From Bradyrhizobium iriomotense (GTDB taxonomy: Bacteria > Pseudomonadota > Alphaproteobacteria > Rhizobiales > Xanthobacteraceae): DNA of 64,000 bases. Made by a program: the position numbers and the translations under genes. This document shows, piece by piece, positions 1 to 7,543 of the stretch. Position 1 is the stretch's first letter. Each line of letters begins with the position of its first letter. Below the pieces are notes generated by a model that saw only the letters and a program-made list of their open reading frames with translations, did not search any database and was not told the DNA's origin. The stretch lies in NCBI RefSeq assembly GCF_030160715.1, contig NZ_BSOW01000003.1, positions 1 to 64,000 of the forward strand. The letters run 5' to 3'.

Positions 1-2
1 CG

Positions 3-269
3 CCGGAGGCACCTCCGCCACGCCGCCCGCCGCCACCGCCGCCGCTACGCACACCCTCGACGTCAACAGAGGCTGCGCCGCCGCCACCCGAGCCGCGCCC
101 GGCGCCACCGGCCGAGCAGCCGGCCGTCACCGTGCTCAAATCGGGTGTCGTCGACGGGATGGCCTATTCGCTCTATTCCGACGGCTCGATCGAGGCGCAG
201 ATGCCCGAAGGCATGATGCGCTTTGCCTCGATCGACGAGTTGCGCACGCATCTCGACCAGCGGTCCTGA
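3..269 (+). CDS. C-terminal end of a proline-rich hypothetical protein
   Basis: Only the last 88 codons are present; the gene begins before the window. The visible part starts with a run rich in Pro, Ala and Glu, resembling a flexible linker, and ends with a compact domain of about 50 residues that begins near EQPAVTVLKSGVVDGMAYSL and ends in HLDQRS. The proline-rich linker suggests a membrane-anchored or exported protein, but no membrane segment is visible here. It ends 8 bases before the MucR-type gene on the same strand, so the two may be cotranscribed. The family was not recognised. Confidence 0.6.
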   Translation, partial: PEAPPPRRPPPPPPLRTPSTSTEAAPPPPEPRPAPPAEQPAVTVLKSGVVDGMAYSLYSDGSIEAQMPEGMMRFASIDELRTHLDQRS

Positions 270-277
270 GGTCTGCC

Positions 278-691
278 GTGTCAGATGTGCCGGGTAAAAA
301 CTTCATCGAACTGACGGCGAACATCGTTTCGGCCTATCTCAGCAACAATCCGACACCGGCCGCCGAGATCCCGAACCTGATCAGCCAGGTCCATGGCGCG
401 CTGGTGCGGGTCTCCTCGGGTCGGACCGAGGCGCCGCTCGAGCCGGCCAAGCCCGCGGTGTCGCTGAAGAAGTCGATCGCGCCGGACTATCTCGTCTGCC
501 TCGAGGACGGCAAGCGCTTCAAGTCGCTGAAGCGCCATCTGCGCACCCAGTACAACATGACGCCCGAGCAGTATCGCGAGAAATGGGGGCTGCCGGCCGA
601 CTATCCCATGGTCGCGCCGAATTACGCGGTGGCGCGCTCGCAACTGGCGAAGAAGATGGGACTGGGGCAGCAGCAGCGCAAACGTAAATAG
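278..691 (+). CDS. MucR/Ros-family transcriptional regulator
   Basis: This 137-residue protein starts at a GTG and has the length and architecture of the Ros/MucR family, which in alphaproteobacteria controls exopolysaccharide, motility and symbiosis or virulence genes. The N-terminal half (VSAYLSNNPTPAAEIPNLI) matches the oligomerisation region. The DNA-binding half contains CLEDGKRFKSLKRHL followed by MTPEQYREKWGLP, the family signature. The usual Cys-x2-Cys pair is replaced by Cys-x2-Asp, and the distal His region reads RTQYN, so classical zinc ligation is incomplete, as in several rhizobial MucR proteins. The C-terminus is basic (QQQRKRK). Confidence 0.93.
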   Translation: MSDVPGKNFIELTANIVSAYLSNNPTPAAEIPNLISQVHGALVRVSSGRTEAPLEPAKPAVSLKKSIAPDYLVCLEDGKRFKSLKRHLRTQYNMTPEQYREKWGLPADYPMVAPNYAVARSQLAKKMGLGQQQRKRK

Positions 692-698
692 CGCTGCC

Positions 699-1127
699 TC
701 ACGAGGCCTCGGCGAGCGCCTCGCGGGCATCCGTCCGGATGCGGTCGACCATCGAGCGCAGGCCGTTGGAGCGCTGCGGCGTCAGGTGCTCGCGAAAGCC
801 GAACTCGTCGAACACCGCGAGCGCGTCGGTCGCGAGAATTTCCTGCGGCGTGCGTCCCGAATAGAGGGATAGCAGGATCGCGACCAGGCCGCGCACGATA
901 TGCGCGTCGCTGTCGCCGAGATATTTCAGGATGGGAGCGTCGTTGCCGCGATCGATCCGCTTGGACAGCCAGACCTGGCTGACGCAGCCCTGCACCTTGT
1001 TCGCGGCGGAGTGTTCGGCCTCCGGCATCGGTTCCAGGGTGCGGCCGAGCTCGATGACGTACCGGTAGCGGTCGTCCCACTCGTCCAGAACCTCGAAATT
1101 GTCCCTGATTTCGTCGATCGTCGTCAT
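699..1127 (-). CDS. sufE: SufE-family cysteine desulfuration protein
   Basis: SufE accepts sulfur from the cysteine desulfurase SufS and passes it to the Suf iron-sulfur assembly scaffold in the cytoplasm. The 142-residue product begins MTTIDEIRDNFEVLDEWDDR and carries the family core with the conserved cysteine in NKVQGCVSQVWL, expected to carry the persulfide. The start at 1127 fits the family N-terminus; an in-frame ATG at 1169 would add 14 unlikely residues. The gene stands apart from any suf cluster in the window and converges with the mucR-like gene, with their ends 7 bases apart. Confidence 0.92.
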   Translation of the reverse strand: MTTIDEIRDNFEVLDEWDDRYRYVIELGRTLEPMPEAEHSAANKVQGCVSQVWLSKRIDRGNDAPILKYLGDSDAHIVRGLVAILLSLYSGRTPQEILATDALAVFDEFGFREHLTPQRSNGLRSMVDRIRTDAREALAEAS

Positions 1128-1196
1128 GATGGCCCGCACTTCAATCTCAGGGCCAATATAGGGATGCAACCGGTCGAAATCGATAGGTTTCGATCC

Positions 1197-1631
1197 CTAA
1201 TTCGCCGTCTCGGGCCCGCGCCATTCGAGCGTCAGGTCGTCCTGGGTCAGGGTGTCGCGCGGGGCTGTGCCTGTGTTGAGATCGGCCTCCGCCATGTTGC
1301 CGATCGAGCCGGTGTGGTCGGGCGCCTTCTTGTCGCTCTTGTCGTTCTTTTCGTTGGTGATCTGGTTCTTCTTGTCGGTGATGATCTGGTAGAGCTTGCG
1401 TGCTCCGTCCTGCGCGCGTTGGCCGATCACGGTTGCCGCCTGTCCCCCGACCTCGCAGGCCGCAGGCTGGCGCTTGCAGAACTGGCTCATGTCGGAGACC
1501 GCCGCGGTCGCGGCCGACACGGCCTCGGCGGCGCCGATCGGCGGCACCTTCTCCGATTCGGGAGTCTTGTCCCGCGGCAGGAGCACCAGCACCAGCCCGA
1601 GCCAGAATGTGATGCGGAGCAGAAAACGCAT
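1197..1631 (-). CDS. DUF5330-type small membrane or exported protein
   Basis: The 144-residue protein opens with a hydrophobic segment (LLRITFWLGLVLVLLP) that acts as a signal anchor or signal peptide. A short domain with two cysteines follows (MSQFCKRQPAACEVGGQA) and then a helical stretch with TVIGQRAQDGARKLYQII. This pattern matches the DUF5330 family of alphaproteobacteria, whose function is unknown. The C-terminal third is rich in Lys, Asp and Asn and probably disordered. It lies upstream of sufE on the same strand with a gap of about 70 bases, so the two could share a transcript. Confidence 0.75.
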   Translation of the reverse strand: MRFLLRITFWLGLVLVLLPRDKTPESEKVPPIGAAEAVSAATAAVSDMSQFCKRQPAACEVGGQAATVIGQRAQDGARKLYQIITDKKNQITNEKNDKSDKKAPDHTGSIGNMAEADLNTGTAPRDTLTQDDLTLEWRGPETAN

Positions 1632-2018
1632 CTTGCGACCTGTGTGTTAGATCCAGCCGGCGGCACCCCCCGCGGGCTTTCGACCTAGCAACTCTCGATA
1701 AATCGCAAGTGATTGCGTTGAGCTTAATTCGGCGAAAGTTTGTGTGAGATTTGAACGATTCGAAAGGCTCGTAAATTTTTGATTGATGCGGAGCCCGCGA
1801 TTGCCCGTTCGCGCCCTTCCACCAATTCGAAACCATAAGGCGATGGATGCGGAAACCCCGCGTTCACCATCCGCGCGAATGAAACCGTCAAATCGCGTAA
1901 AAGTGGCCACGATCATACGGTGTTCTGCCGCATGAGCTATCGCCTTAGGGTTCGTTTAATGTCGCTCTGACACGGTGGCTCAACGACAAGGAGGCGTTCC
2001 GGCGCGTCTTTTCGATGC
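1632..2018. other. Gene-free divergent intergenic region
   Basis: This 387-base gap lies between the leftward DUF5330 gene and the rightward histidine kinase gene. It is richer in A and T than its surroundings, as expected for a double promoter region. I see no credible small gene or RNA. A CtrA-like half-site pair near its right end is listed separately. Confidence 0.5.
1945..1959. promoter_or_regulatory. Near-consensus CtrA-type site (TTAG-N7-TTAA)
   Basis: The sequence TTAGGGTTCGTTTAA matches the CtrA consensus TTAA-N7-TTAA with one mismatch. It lies about 60 bases upstream of the kinase start at 2019, a plausible distance for promoter control. A one-mismatch match can occur by chance in a window of this size, so this is only a candidate. 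Confidence 0.35.
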
Positions 2019-3869
2019 ATGAGCCGAAGCGCGAGACCCGTGACAGTTTTGAGTATCATCCGCGATTGTCTCGATGCGCTGCTGCATCCCTCGGCACGTT
2101 ATGACGCGCTGACGCGGGCACGCCATCGGGCTTTCATGGCCCCCAGGCTCCTCGGCAGCCTCGCCGCCTTTGCCGCATTTCCGATTTATCTCGCCATGCG
2201 TGGCGCACCCAGCGCGATCGAGGTCGCGGCCTTCGCCTGGCTGATCGCGCCGATCCTGCTGTCGTGGTTCCTCTCGCGCACCGGCCGCTATGAAGGCGCC
2301 CATGTGCTGTCGTCGCTGGCGCTCGCCGGATTGATCATGGCGGTGGCGGTGACCACGGGCGGCATCGAATCCTTTGCCGCGGTCTGGCTGGTCGTCGTTC
2401 CCTTGGAAGCCGCGCTCTCGGCCTCGCGCCGTGTTGCGGCCTTTGCTTCGGTGCTGGCGCTGTCCTGCGCAGCGCTTCTGATCCTGTCCGGTCATCTCGA
2501 CTGGTTGCCGCTCGACCAGGCCAATGCGGCCGAACGCGGCGTGTTCACGGCGTTCGGCGTTGCGTCCGCGACGCTCTACGCGGCGGGTCTCGCCTTCGGC
2601 GCCGAATCGCTGGCGCGCACCAGCGTTGCGCTGCTGTCGCGCGAAGAGGAGCGTTACCGCCTGCTGGCGCGCAACATGAGCGACGTCATCTCGCGGCATC
2701 AGCGCAACGGCGCAGTCCAGTTCATCTCGCCGGCGGTCGAAGCCATGCTCGGCCTGCCGGGCGCCCAGCTCACGGGTCACGGCCTGTTCGACCGCGTCCA
2801 TGTCGCCGACCGCCCGGCCTATCTTACCGCGCTGTCGGACGCCGCGCGCGGCGACGTGCGCAGCGTCGAGTTCAGGCTGCGGCGGGAGATCGGCAGCAGC
2901 GAGCGCGGCCGGGTCGATTTCATCTGGGTCGAGATGCGCTGCCGGCCGCTCGACCAGGATTTGGGCCGCGACCTGACGTGCGAGCCCGAGGTCGTCGCCG
3001 TGATGCGCGACATTACCGATCGCAAGATGCAGGAGCAGGCGCTCGACCAGGCCCGCAGCGCCGCGGAAGCGGCCGATGCCGCCAAGACGCGCTTCCTCGC
3101 CACCATGAGTCACGAGCTACGCACGCCACTCAACGCCATCATCGGCTTCTCCGAGATGATCGCGCAGGAGCAGGCCCTGATGCTCGGTCCGGCCCAGCGC
3201 AAGGAATACGCAGAGCTCATCAACGATTCCGGCCAGCACCTGTTGTCGGTCGTCAACGGCATCCTCGACATGTCCAAGATGGAATCCGGCAAGTTCGAGA
3301 TTTCGCCGGAACCGTTCGCGCCGCGCGCCGCGCTGTTGCATTGCTGCAACCTGCTGGCGTTGAAGGCGCGCGAGAACGGCATCGATCTCATCACCGATGC
3401 GCCGCAGGATCTGCCCGTGATGACCGGCGATCCGCGCGCTTTCAAGCAGATCGTGCTCAACCTCGTCTCGAACGCGATCAAGTTCACCGAGCGCGGCGGG
3501 CAGGTCACCGTCGCCGCCACGGTTTCGCCATCGCACCTCTTCCTTCGCATCAGCGACACCGGCGTCGGCATCGCGCCCGACGATCTCAAACGGATCGGCG
3601 CGCCGTTCTTCCAGGCCGGCAAGACCTATCAGCGTCGCCACGAAGGCACGGGTCTCGGATTGTCGATCGTGAAGAGCCTCGTCGCCTTGCATCTCGGCGA
3701 GTTGACGATACAAAGCAAGCTCGGCGAGGGGACGGCCGTCACCATCAAGCTGCCGCTCATCTGCGCGCCGTTGCAAGGCAGGCAGAGCGAAAGCAAGATC
3801 GCGACGTTGATGCCCCCGCCGCGCCATGATGTTCTGGACCAACCGGCTTTGGTGAAGAAAAGTGCCTAG
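2019..3869 (+). CDS. Membrane PAS-domain histidine kinase, DivJ-like
   Basis: This 616-residue hybrid-free sensor kinase has a hydrophobic N-terminal region with about five or six membrane segments (residues about 40-200), a PAS domain (about 210-330), a HisKA domain with the phospho-accepting H365 in TMSHELRTPLNAIIGF, and an HATPase domain with N box (NLVSNAIKFT), G1 (DTGVGI) and G2 (GTGLGLSIVKSL). A multi-span membrane domain without a large periplasmic loop, joined to a DivJ/PleC-type kinase core, resembles alphaproteobacterial DivJ, which phosphorylates DivK. That name is inferred from architecture. The start at ATG 2019 is supported by reading frame; a GTG at 2039 region is not in frame. 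The 3' end overlaps the next gene by 8 bases. Confidence 0.85.
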   Translation: MSRSARPVTVLSIIRDCLDALLHPSARYDALTRARHRAFMAPRLLGSLAAFAAFPIYLAMRGAPSAIEVAAFAWLIAPILLSWFLSRTGRYEGAHVLSSLALAGLIMAVAVTTGGIESFAAVWLVVVPLEAALSASRRVAAFASVLALSCAALLILSGHLDWLPLDQANAAERGVFTAFGVASATLYAAGLAFGAESLARTSVALLSREEERYRLLARNMSDVISRHQRNGAVQFISPAVEAMLGLPGAQLTGHGLFDRVHVADRPAYLTALSDAARGDVRSVEFRLRREIGSSERGRVDFIWVEMRCRPLDQDLGRDLTCEPEVVAVMRDITDRKMQEQALDQARSAAEAADAAKTRFLATMSHELRTPLNAIIGFSEMIAQEQALMLGPAQRKEYAELINDSGQHLLSVVNGILDMSKMESGKFEISPEPFAPRAALLHCCNLLALKARENGIDLITDAPQDLPVMTGDPRAFKQIVLNLVSNAIKFTERGGQVTVAATVSPSHLFLRISDTGVGIAPDDLKRIGAPFFQAGKTYQRRHEGTGLGLSIVKSLVALHLGELTIQSKLGEGTAVTIKLPLICAPLQGRQSESKIATLMPPPRHDVLDQPALVKKSA

Positions 3870-4590
3870 AAAATCTGCAAGGGATGAGGATGCTCCGCGC
3901 CGCCGTGGCGCCAAGGCGGCGGTCGTCGACGTCGAGACCGAGCGCAATCTCGCGATGCGGATCCTGCTGCACAGCCCCAAGGATACGCTCGCCGGCCTCG
4001 TCGCCTTCGCCGCAGTCAGCGCCATCGTCGCCAACGCGCTGTTCCTGCAAACCGGCCGCCATCCGGCGCCGATGTTCGGCACCGTGATCAATTTGCCGGC
4101 GCCGTCGGCCGCTGCGTTGTCGAACCCGCTGCCGCGGCCGCGCCCGCTCGCCGCCGATTCACTGCCGCTCGAGCCGAAGCCGATGGAGTTCCGGGTCGCT
4201 GAGCCCAAAGTCGCTGAGAAGCCGCCGGCGCCCGAGAGGGCCGCCGAGGCAACGGCCTCGACCTCCGGCCCGACTTCGCGGTCCGCCGATCCCCTGACCA
4301 ATCTCGTCAAGGCCACGACGACAGCGCCGACGTCGCAGTCGGTCGTTGTCGCGCGACCGCCGGCGCCGATCCCGGCGCAGCAAAGCCCCGCCATGCGCCG
4401 CGTCGCCGCCGTGCAGCGCGCGCTCTCCGAATATGGCTATGGGCAGTTGAAGGTGACCGGCTCGATCTCCGGCGAAACCCAGGCTGCGATCCAGAAGTTC
4501 GAGCGCGAGCACAAGTTGCCGGTCACCGGGCAGGTTTCGGACCGCCTGCTGCGCGAGCTTGCGGCCGCGATCGGACATCCCGTCGAATAG
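3862..4590 (+). CDS. Membrane-anchored peptidoglycan-binding domain protein
   Basis: The 242-residue protein starts with GTG inside the end of the kinase gene, indicating translational coupling. A basic N-terminus is followed by one membrane segment (about residues 48-62, LVAFAAVSAIVANALFL), a long Pro/Ala-rich linker, and a C-terminal PG_binding_1 domain of about 60 residues (VQRALSEYGYGQLKVTGSIS ... IQKFEREHKLPVTGQ). The expected topology places the domain in the periplasm where it can bind cell wall. The coupling to a cell-cycle-type kinase suggests a link between wall sensing or division and the kinase, but no partner is shown. Confidence 0.85.
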   Translation: MPRKSARDEDAPRRRGAKAAVVDVETERNLAMRILLHSPKDTLAGLVAFAAVSAIVANALFLQTGRHPAPMFGTVINLPAPSAAALSNPLPRPRPLAADSLPLEPKPMEFRVAEPKVAEKPPAPERAAEATASTSGPTSRSADPLTNLVKATTTAPTSQSVVVARPPAPIPAQQSPAMRRVAAVQRALSEYGYGQLKVTGSISGETQAAIQKFEREHKLPVTGQVSDRLLRELAAAIGHPVE

Positions 4591-4656
4591 AGCGTGCATT
4601 TCGCGCTGGCGCCACGAGTCGTGGCTGATGCTTTGTAGGCAACCCGACCCCACACA

Positions 4657-4746
4657 CTCGTCATTGCGAGCGAAGCGAAGCAATCCAGAGTGTTTCCGCG
4701 GCGGAAGTCTGGATTGCTTCGTCGCTACGCTCCTCGCAATGACGAG
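4657..4746. repeat. Palindromic intergenic repeat
   Basis: A long imperfect inverted repeat: the left arm (4657-4689, CTCGTCATTGCGAGCGAAGC at its start) matches the reverse complement of the right arm (4708-4746), apart from a few extra bases on the right. The loop itself contains the perfect dyad TTCCGC-G-GCGGAA. Elements with the core TCATTGCGAGCGAAGCGAAG are found between genes in many bacterial genomes, including Bradyrhizobium. It fills the gap between the peptidoglycan-binding gene and the DUF1491 gene and could form a large cruciform or RNA hairpin. Confidence 0.85.
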
Positions 4747-4806
4747 GAGGGACTGTTGCCGTGCGGACACTGGTGCTGCTTCCGCAGCTGGCCTATCGTC
4801 CTGTCC

Positions 4807-5151
4807 ATGCGATTGAAATCGAACATATGGGTGGCGGCATATTTGCGCCGCTGCCAGACTGAAGGCGTGTTCGGCGCGGTGCGCCGGCGCGGCGCCGAGG
4901 AAGCCGGGGCGGTGTTCGTCAAGGTGTCGCTGCTTGACGGCAACGCGATGCTGTACGTGCCCGCGCCGCAGACCGTCTATGAGGACGGCCGGCCGGTCGA
5001 TCGTTTCTTCGTGCCGGCGGCGCCGCAACCCTTGCCGGAGCCCGCGGTCGAGGAGCGCCTCACCAAGGAAATCCGCTTCGATCCCGACGCCTGGATTGTC
5101 GAGACCGAGGACCGCGCCGGGCGGCATTTTCTGGAATTGGCGCGCGCTTGA
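4807..5151 (+). CDS. DUF1491 family protein
   Basis: A 114-residue cytoplasmic protein beginning MRLKSNIWVAAYLRRCQTEG and containing RRRGAEEAGAVFVKV and EIRFDPDAWIVETED, features of the DUF1491 family of alphaproteobacteria; function unknown. The start at 4807 is preferred because the upstream in-frame codons come from the palindromic repeat. The gene converges with the DUF2336 gene, leaving only four bases between the two stop codons. Confidence 0.88.
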   Translation: MRLKSNIWVAAYLRRCQTEGVFGAVRRRGAEEAGAVFVKVSLLDGNAMLYVPAPQTVYEDGRPVDRFFVPAAPQPLPEPAVEERLTKEIRFDPDAWIVETEDRAGRHFLELARA

Positions 5152-5155
5152 GGAT

Positions 5156-6130
5156 CTACCGGTCCGATCCGCCGGTGCCTGTCCGCATCGGCGGGATCGC
5201 GCCGGGCTGCACCGAAGGTCGCGGCTGGCTTGCGGCGCCGCGCGCGCGCTGGCGTTCGCCGTCGTAGAGCGACGACTGATATTTTGCGCGCGTTACCGCC
5301 AGCGTCGAGCCGCGCCAGGCGGCGAGCATCACCAGTGCTGAGCGATCGCTGAGGCGGTCATAGAGCCGCGACAGCCGGTAGACGGTGTTCACGGAGGTCC
5401 CGATCTCCGGCTTGAAGAACAGGAGGATGCGCTGGAAGTTGGGGCTCGGCATGTCGAGTGCGCGCGCGGCGACCGCAAGCGCCTCGCCGCTGGCATCATC
5501 GACGATCTGCGCGGCGACGCGCGAGGGCAGGATCAGGCTCTCGCCGAGCTCCAGCGTGAAACTCTCGGTGTCCTCGGCATAGGCCGCCCACTCCAGCGTC
5601 TGGATCGCGCGAATGGCGCGGGCGGTCGGAATGCGGGGCGCAGCCTTTAGTGGAGTCTGAGCGAGATTGTGCAGGATCAGCGCGCGCTCCGAGGCCGTGG
5701 CGCGAAAAAACATGTCGTGGATCTCGGCGGCGTCCTTCGGCTGCATCGCCATGTTCGCGGACATCCGCAGCTCCGCATCCGTCGGCGTGCGGACCGGCAG
5801 GGGCGTCACTGACGGGGCGGGGATTTCGCGCGCCAGCGGAATTCTGCGGCCTTCATGCGCGGGCACGAGCCCGAGCTGCAGCATGATCGGCGCGGGCGTT
5901 GCGGGATAAATCGCAAGACGGGCCTTGACCGCGGCGCGCGTTGCATCGTCGACCTGGTCGATCAGGCGTGAAGCGAGCTCGACGAATTGCCGCTCCTCGT
6001 CGCCACTATGGCTCTTTGCCTGCACGTAAAGGTCGGTCAGCACGCGCAGCAGCGTGGGGCGAATATCGACGCCTTCGCGACGGGACAGGGTAATGAGCCC
6101 GTCGAATGCTGGAAATAGCGGCTTGGTCAT
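5156..6130 (-). CDS. DUF2336 family protein
   Basis: This 324-residue protein has no signal peptide or membrane segment and is mostly alpha-helical. It matches the alphaproteobacterial DUF2336 family, with an N-terminal FDGLITLSRREGVDIRPTLL region and repeated helical motifs such as DEERQFVELASRLIDQVDD and LPSRVAAQIVDDASGEALAV that resemble degenerate HEAT-like repeats. The molecular role is unknown. An exact TTAA-N7-TTAA CtrA-type site lies about 54 bases upstream of its start, so cell-cycle control is a reasonable hypothesis. Confidence 0.88.
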   Translation of the reverse strand: MTKPLFPAFDGLITLSRREGVDIRPTLLRVLTDLYVQAKSHSGDEERQFVELASRLIDQVDDATRAAVKARLAIYPATPAPIMLQLGLVPAHEGRRIPLAREIPAPSVTPLPVRTPTDAELRMSANMAMQPKDAAEIHDMFFRATASERALILHNLAQTPLKAAPRIPTARAIRAIQTLEWAAYAEDTESFTLELGESLILPSRVAAQIVDDASGEALAVAARALDMPSPNFQRILLFFKPEIGTSVNTVYRLSRLYDRLSDRSALVMLAAWRGSTLAVTRAKYQSSLYDGERQRARGAASQPRPSVQPGAIPPMRTGTGGSDR

Positions 6131-6183
6131 GAGGCGTACGCAACTCGAGAAAAATCGTCCGCCTCAGCCTATCGCGGGTTGTT

Positions 6184-6198
6184 TTAAAGGCTCGTTAA
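6184..6198. promoter_or_regulatory. CtrA-type site, exact TTAA-N7-TTAA
   Basis: The sequence TTAAAGGCTCGTTAA fits the CtrA consensus exactly, which is rare by chance in DNA this GC-rich. It lies 54 bases upstream of the DUF2336 start and in the shared upstream region of the 62-residue gene. A separate TTAACCAT half-site is at 6308-6315, about 70 bases upstream of that gene. Confidence 0.5.
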
Positions 6199-6384
6199 GG
6201 AAAACGAGATGTGAAGCGGAGCCCGCATTTTGCGCTGTTGTCGTGCCGCAACGGGACGGCGCGTCTTGCCCGTGCGGTTACGGTCCGGCCGGCACGTTTA
6301 CACCCCGTTAACCATGTGCTGATCTTAATGACTCCCATGTTGTGAGGACCGCCTTCGGTCGCGCGGCAATAGAAGAGAGCTGAC

Positions 6385-6573
6385 ATGGGGACCATCATTG
6401 AATTTCCGGCCGGTCGCCGGCCGGGCTCATCGGGGGATGTCGCTCCGCTCGCAGAGATGGGGACGGTGTTGATCCTTCCCGTGATCCGCATCGAGCGCGA
6501 ATCGGACGAGACCAGCGGCGGCCAGGGGCCGGAAGAGGGCACTGCGCCGGGGCGCCGCCGTCGGCGCCGCTGA
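6385..6573 (+). CDS. Small hypothetical protein (62 residues)
   Basis: The protein begins MGTIIEFPAGRRPG, contains a short hydrophobic strand-like stretch (MGTVLILPVIRIERE) and ends in a run of arginines (PGRRRRRR). It has no signal peptide or membrane segment. A good ribosome-binding sequence (AGAGAG) lies 6-11 bases before the ATG, and codon use is typical of the neighbours. The Arg-rich tail suggests binding of nucleic acid or acidic partners, but no family was recognised. A TTAACCAT half-site about 70 bases upstream may contribute to its promoter. Confidence 0.7.
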   Translation: MGTIIEFPAGRRPGSSGDVAPLAEMGTVLILPVIRIERESDETSGGQGPEEGTAPGRRRRRR

Positions 6574-6591
6574 TCATCCGGTTGTCGTGCG

Positions 6592-7353
6592 ATGCCGGAC
6601 CCACACCACAAGATCCGGTGTTTCGCATCGGCCCTGCTGCTCGCGCTGACCGGTGCGACGCTCGCAGCCTGTAGCGGCGGCGATTTCGGCCGCACCCGCG
6701 AGGACATGCGCAGCGACGACATGCACCGCTGGCTCGGCGCCGAGGTGACGGGCAGCCTCGGCATCAGGGCCTCGCAATTCCAGCTTACCGACGAGGAGCG
6801 CCAGCTTCGCGACCTCGCCTATCCCATGATCGAGCCGCCGCTCTCGCGCCCCGCCTGGAAAAGCGTGTTCGGCGACTACAAGGCGCTGCCCTCGCCCTGG
6901 AATCAGAAGATCGTGTTCGACCGCACAATGTACGGCCGCACGCTGATCGACGAGCCGCACCGCTCGCATTCCTCGCGCTATGCGCAGCTCATCGAGGACG
7001 TGCGCAACGACATCACGCGGTTCGAGCCGTTCTTCGCCAGTGCGATCCGCGTCATCGATCTCGACAAGAAGCGCAATGCCAGCATGGCCCGCGTCTCCGA
7101 GCTCTCGCCGAGGGAGAAGGCCGATGCGGTCGCGCGCATGCAGGAGAACTCGCTGATCGTGCAGTGGGTGCAGCAATGCCTCGAGCAGCGCGTCTCATCC
7201 TATCGCTGGGCGCTGGAGCGGCTGGTGATCCAGGCGCCCGACGGCATGGCGGCGGATGCGGACCGCCTGATCGGCGAGCTCGCCGCGCAGACCGCCAATC
7301 CACCGGTCGCGGCCCAGCCGCCCTACGGCCGCGCGGTCGCGGTGCGCGGCTAG
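6592..7353 (+). CDS. Putative lipoprotein of unknown function
   Basis: A 253-residue protein with a lipoprotein signal: a hydrophobic stretch ASALLLALTGATLAAC, where the lipobox cysteine is residue 27. The mature part is charged and helical, with QFQLTDEERQLRDLAYPMIE and a central region rich in Arg and Asp (YAQLIEDVRNDITRFEPFF). The likely location is the inner face of the outer membrane or the outer face of the inner membrane. The start lies 18 bases after the preceding small gene. The mature domain is a conserved-looking alphaproteobacterial type with no known role. Confidence 0.8.
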   Translation: MPDPHHKIRCFASALLLALTGATLAACSGGDFGRTREDMRSDDMHRWLGAEVTGSLGIRASQFQLTDEERQLRDLAYPMIEPPLSRPAWKSVFGDYKALPSPWNQKIVFDRTMYGRTLIDEPHRSHSSRYAQLIEDVRNDITRFEPFFASAIRVIDLDKKRNASMARVSELSPREKADAVARMQENSLIVQWVQQCLEQRVSSYRWALERLVIQAPDGMAADADRLIGELAAQTANPPVAAQPPYGRAVAVRG

Positions 7354-7543
7354 GACGGCGGTCGCCAGGCTCGGCATTTTGCAACGCAAACGCCATGTCC
7401 CACCGTTCGGATGGTTTAGTGACCTTGGCCGGACGGCTTGTGGATTTCTGCTTGTCCTCCAAGCGCGCGTGTCGATAGATTGTGCCTGTTGCATCCGTTC
7501 ATTTTTGACCAGTTCTTTCAAAAGGCGATCAGGCGCTCCGGCC

